NCBI RefSeq assembly: GCF_002233755.1
Contig: NZ_NIFO01000001.1
Location: 496,001 to 560,000, forward strand
Origin: Acinetobacter piscicola
GTDB taxonomy: Bacteria > Pseudomonadota > Gammaproteobacteria > Pseudomonadales > Moraxellaceae
DNA: 64,000 nucleotides
Direction: 5' to 3'
Below the pieces are notes generated by a model. It searched no databases and was not told the origin of the DNA. It was given only the letters and a program-made list of their open reading frames with translations. Every line of letters begins with the position of its first letter. Within the stretch, counting starts at the first letter, position 1. Of the stretch, positions 62,103 to 64,000 are shown piece by piece. A program made the position numbers and the translations under genes.

Positions 62103-62993
62103 TTATTTTGTATGAATTCTTTGTTTTCTGATGTGATTAATCAAAAAACGAGCAGCTAGACCAAGATTACTCTCTTTATTCCATACAATGTCGACGTAAT
62201 ATTCAAATTTGGGAGTGAAATCGAGCAAATCAAGCGTTTTTAATTTTTTCCTTAGTTCAGGATTTTCGTTAAACATTTGTATAGGTAGAACGCCCCAACC
62301 TAACTTTTTTAAGATCAGTGAGCATGCTGAATGATGATTATCGGTTCGCCAATAATTCTTTGAATAAAGTAATTCAGGTTTTACGGTTCGATCTCGACTA
62401 GCAACAACAATTTGTCGGCTTTGTAGGATTTGCTCAAAACTCACTTGTACATGCTGTGCCAAAGGATGATCAATTGCCGCTACAGGAACTAAGGTCTCTT
62501 GTTTAAATTCTACAAATTGTTCACGACTTTCCAAAAACTCACGTTCAAACATGAGCGCAAGTTGAGCACTTTGATTAATTAACATTTTCAATGCATCTTC
62601 TTGCGGTGCAGTATAAATATTGATTTGCAATGTCGGAAAGCGCTCAGCTAATAGCGCAACATATTCCGTCCAATCGGTATGAATTAATTCTGAAACCACC
62701 ACAATATTGAGTGCAGATTCTAAACCTTCGCTGAGTGCAATGGCTTGTTGTTTCCATTGATTCATTTCAACCAAGAGTTGTTCGGTTTTTTCATACAAGA
62801 AATTGGCTTGAGCCGTAGGAATAGGCTCACGACCGACACGATTGAAAAGTTTCAGGTTTAAATCAATTTCTAAGTTGGCGATAGACATACTGACTGCGGA
62901 GGGTACTTTACCTAATTTTCGAGCCGCAGCAGAAAATGAACCTGTTTCCATCACGGTCTTAAATATATTCAGCTGCTCTTGGTTGATATTCAT
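62103..62993 (-). CDS. LysR family regulator, divergent from a PACE transporter
   Basis: The 296-residue protein has the LysR winged helix-turn-helix at the N-terminus (NIFKTVMETGSFSAAARKLG, then KVPSAVSMSIANLE) and a substrate-binding domain. The ATG at 62993 (MNINQEQLNIF) is preferred over a TTG at 63005. It lies 376 bp from a PACE-family gene on the opposite strand, the arrangement of aceR and aceI, in which AceR is the LysR activator of the chlorhexidine transporter AceI. The role here is inferred from that parallel. Confidence 0.85.
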   Translation of the reverse strand: MNINQEQLNIFKTVMETGSFSAAARKLGKVPSAVSMSIANLEIDLNLKLFNRVGREPIPTAQANFLYEKTEQLLVEMNQWKQQAIALSEGLESALNIVVVSELIHTDWTEYVALLAERFPTLQINIYTAPQEDALKMLINQSAQLALMFEREFLESREQFVEFKQETLVPVAAIDHPLAQHVQVSFEQILQSRQIVVASRDRTVKPELLYSKNYWRTDNHHSACSLILKKLGWGVLPIQMFNENPELRKKLKTLDLLDFTPKFEYYVDIVWNKESNLGLAARFLINHIRKQRIHTK

Positions 62994-63143
62994 GATTATT
63001 CTCAAACATGCTTGGTTTAATCTTTCAATAAAACTGAAAGAATCTAACTCGATTAATCAATATTATAAAAATATACTGCATCTGTCGAATCAATATCATG
63101 CAAAAGTCAAAAATGATCGAAAATTAATATTGCGAGTCTCTTT

Positions 63144-63242
63144 TCTTGCGCCATCTATGGCTCAGGGATAAGGTTAGAGTGAGAGGGTGCTTATTATATA
63201 AATCCTCTCCCTAACCCTCTCCTTTATTAAGGAGAGGGAACT
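63144..63242. repeat. Second copy of the intergenic repeat family
   Basis: It starts with the CTTGC-stem-TCA module (stem GCCAT/ATGGC, 63144-63164), then GGGATAAGGTTAGAGTGAGAG, and ends with a hairpin CCCTCTCCTT/AAGGAGAGGG (63215-63238) preceded by CTCTCCCTAA. The layout resembles the element at 37631-37772, with different stem sequences. It lies between the LysR gene and the PACE gene. Confidence 0.6.
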
Positions 63243-63369
63243 TCCATTATAAATAGATGTTGATCACAACTCGACTTATCGCAAGAAGTCTAATCAATAT
63301 CTGTCTTTATGAAATGAGTGAATTATTCATTCATAAGTCAGCAACGTAAAGAAAAGTGAGTATTTTAAA

Positions 63370-63792
63370 ATGGTGATTTCTAAAAGAAGGATTATTCATG
63401 CTTTGAGCTATGAGATCATTCTATTGGTGATCATAGCGATTGCATTGAGTTTTATTTTTGAAGTTCCAATGGAAGTGACTGGAACTTTGGGTGTAGCCAT
63501 GGCGGTTACATCTGTCGTCTGGAATATGATTTTTAATCATTTTTTTGAGAAAATTGAGCAGAAAAAGAAGTTTAAGCGAACCATTAAAATTCGTATTTTA
63601 CATGCGATTGGTTTTGAGGGGGGCTTAATGCTTGCAACCATTCCAATGGTCGCTTATGCAATGGAGATGAGCATCCTACAAGCGATTCTGTTGGATTTGG
63701 GAATGACCAGCTGTATTTTAGTTTATACCTTTGTTTTCCAATGGTGTTATGACTTGATTGAAGAACGAATGGGAGTCAATGCTGTTTGTTAG
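63370..63792 (+). CDS. PACE family multidrug efflux transporter (AceI-like)
   Basis: PACE proteins are small proton-coupled exporters; AceI exports chlorhexidine and short diamines. The 140-residue protein has four membrane helices in two tandem domains, and the key glutamate E15 (RIIHALSYE) of AceI is conserved. The segment SVVWNMIFNHFFEK (about 48-61) and the repeat-like ARG/HAIGFEGGLML in the second half fit the family. An ATTTTAAA leader precedes the ATG at 63370. A divergent LysR regulator is the likely controller. Confidence 0.9.
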   Translation: MVISKRRIIHALSYEIILLVIIAIALSFIFEVPMEVTGTLGVAMAVTSVVWNMIFNHFFEKIEQKKKFKRTIKIRILHAIGFEGGLMLATIPMVAYAMEMSILQAILLDLGMTSCILVYTFVFQWCYDLIEERMGVNAVC

Positions 63793-64000
63793 ACTGGTTT
63801 AGAACCTTTATTAACTGTGCAGCTCAAGACATTTAATGCTTTTAATACACCATTTCCATGCGTTATTTATCAGGTAAGTGTTTGAAGTGGGTGTGTTAAG
63901 GCATTGAATGTAAAAGTATATTGTGATGCATAAACAAAAAATTGCAAAAGATAATGAAATGAAATAGGTGTTGTGATGGGGTTATCATAGAATAAGCCAT
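63793..64000. other. Gene-free right end of the window
   Basis: The last 200 bp contain no coding frame or hairpin that I can support. Any gene starting here runs beyond the window. Confidence 0.4.

Noticed and set aside
1-64000. tRNA, rRNA, CRISPR arrays, insertion sequences, prophage
   Set aside because: I looked for clover-leaf-like gene gaps, regularly spaced repeats, transposase motifs and phage modules and found none.

Overview
The window reads as chromosomal DNA of an Acinetobacter species (Moraxellaceae, Gammaproteobacteria). The basis is an AT-rich base composition, protein sequences of Acinetobacter type (84-residue CsrA, AmgK/MurU next to lptD, an AceI-like PACE transporter with a divergent LysR gene), gene blocks such as rsmG-parA-parB-exbB-exbD-msbA-lpxK-kdsB, and type II secretion genes split into small loci. 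I see no rRNA, tRNA, CRISPR array, insertion sequence or prophage. Nearly all of it is core genome with a few accessory inserts.

Layout. 1-2732: tail of an unrecognised gene, rnhB, then csrA and lysC on the minus strand. 2733-5490: a small accessory-looking islet (long hairpin, a 31-residue secreted peptide, an RmuC-family protein and a second membrane-anchored coiled-coil protein) where many related genomes have alaS. 5498-11071: envelope genes surA and lptD on minus, then amgK and murU (cell-wall sugar salvage) on plus. 11150-18183: a parS-like site, rsmG, parA, parB, then an ExbB/ExbD pair, msbA, lpxK and kdsB (lipid A and Kdo). 18264-23768: holB, a PilZ protein, a TatD-type nuclease, a TetR regulator and the type II secretion minor pseudopilins gspH-I-J-K. 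23976-30879: a QueD-like protein, ung, an enoyl-CoA hydratase-family gene, tadA, an SRPBCC protein, cmk, rpsA, ihfB and lapA.

31030-36700 is a complete chaperone-usher fimbrial operon on the minus strand (pilin, chaperone, usher, tip adhesin) with a long AT-rich control region holding a CRP/Vfr-like site; it sits between lapA and pyrF. 36728-47411: pyrF, an intergenic repeat, a LysO-like exporter, a Baeyer-Villiger-type monooxygenase with a divergent AraC regulator, zapE, malate synthase G, a 2OG-Fe(II) dioxygenase, a SRAP/YedK protein and a MarR regulator. 47483-64000: small unknown genes, a TerC/CorC-type membrane protein, chrB-chrA, an alpha/beta hydrolase, two unknown membrane proteins (one behind a strong Pho-box array), brnQ, map, a candidate small RNA, benE with a lipoprotein gene, leuE, transaldolase, and the LysR/PACE pair.

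The observations most worth following are the Pho-box array at 55077-55116 in front of an unknown 79-residue membrane protein; an orphan promoter plus terminator defining a candidate ~80-nt RNA at 58132-58211; a near-consensus parS at 11150-11165; a dispersed repeat module whose hairpin stem changes while its flanks are kept (37695-37755 and 63144-63164); and the RmuC/coiled-coil membrane pair at 3410-5354. All functional calls come from reading motifs and gene order; no database search was run.
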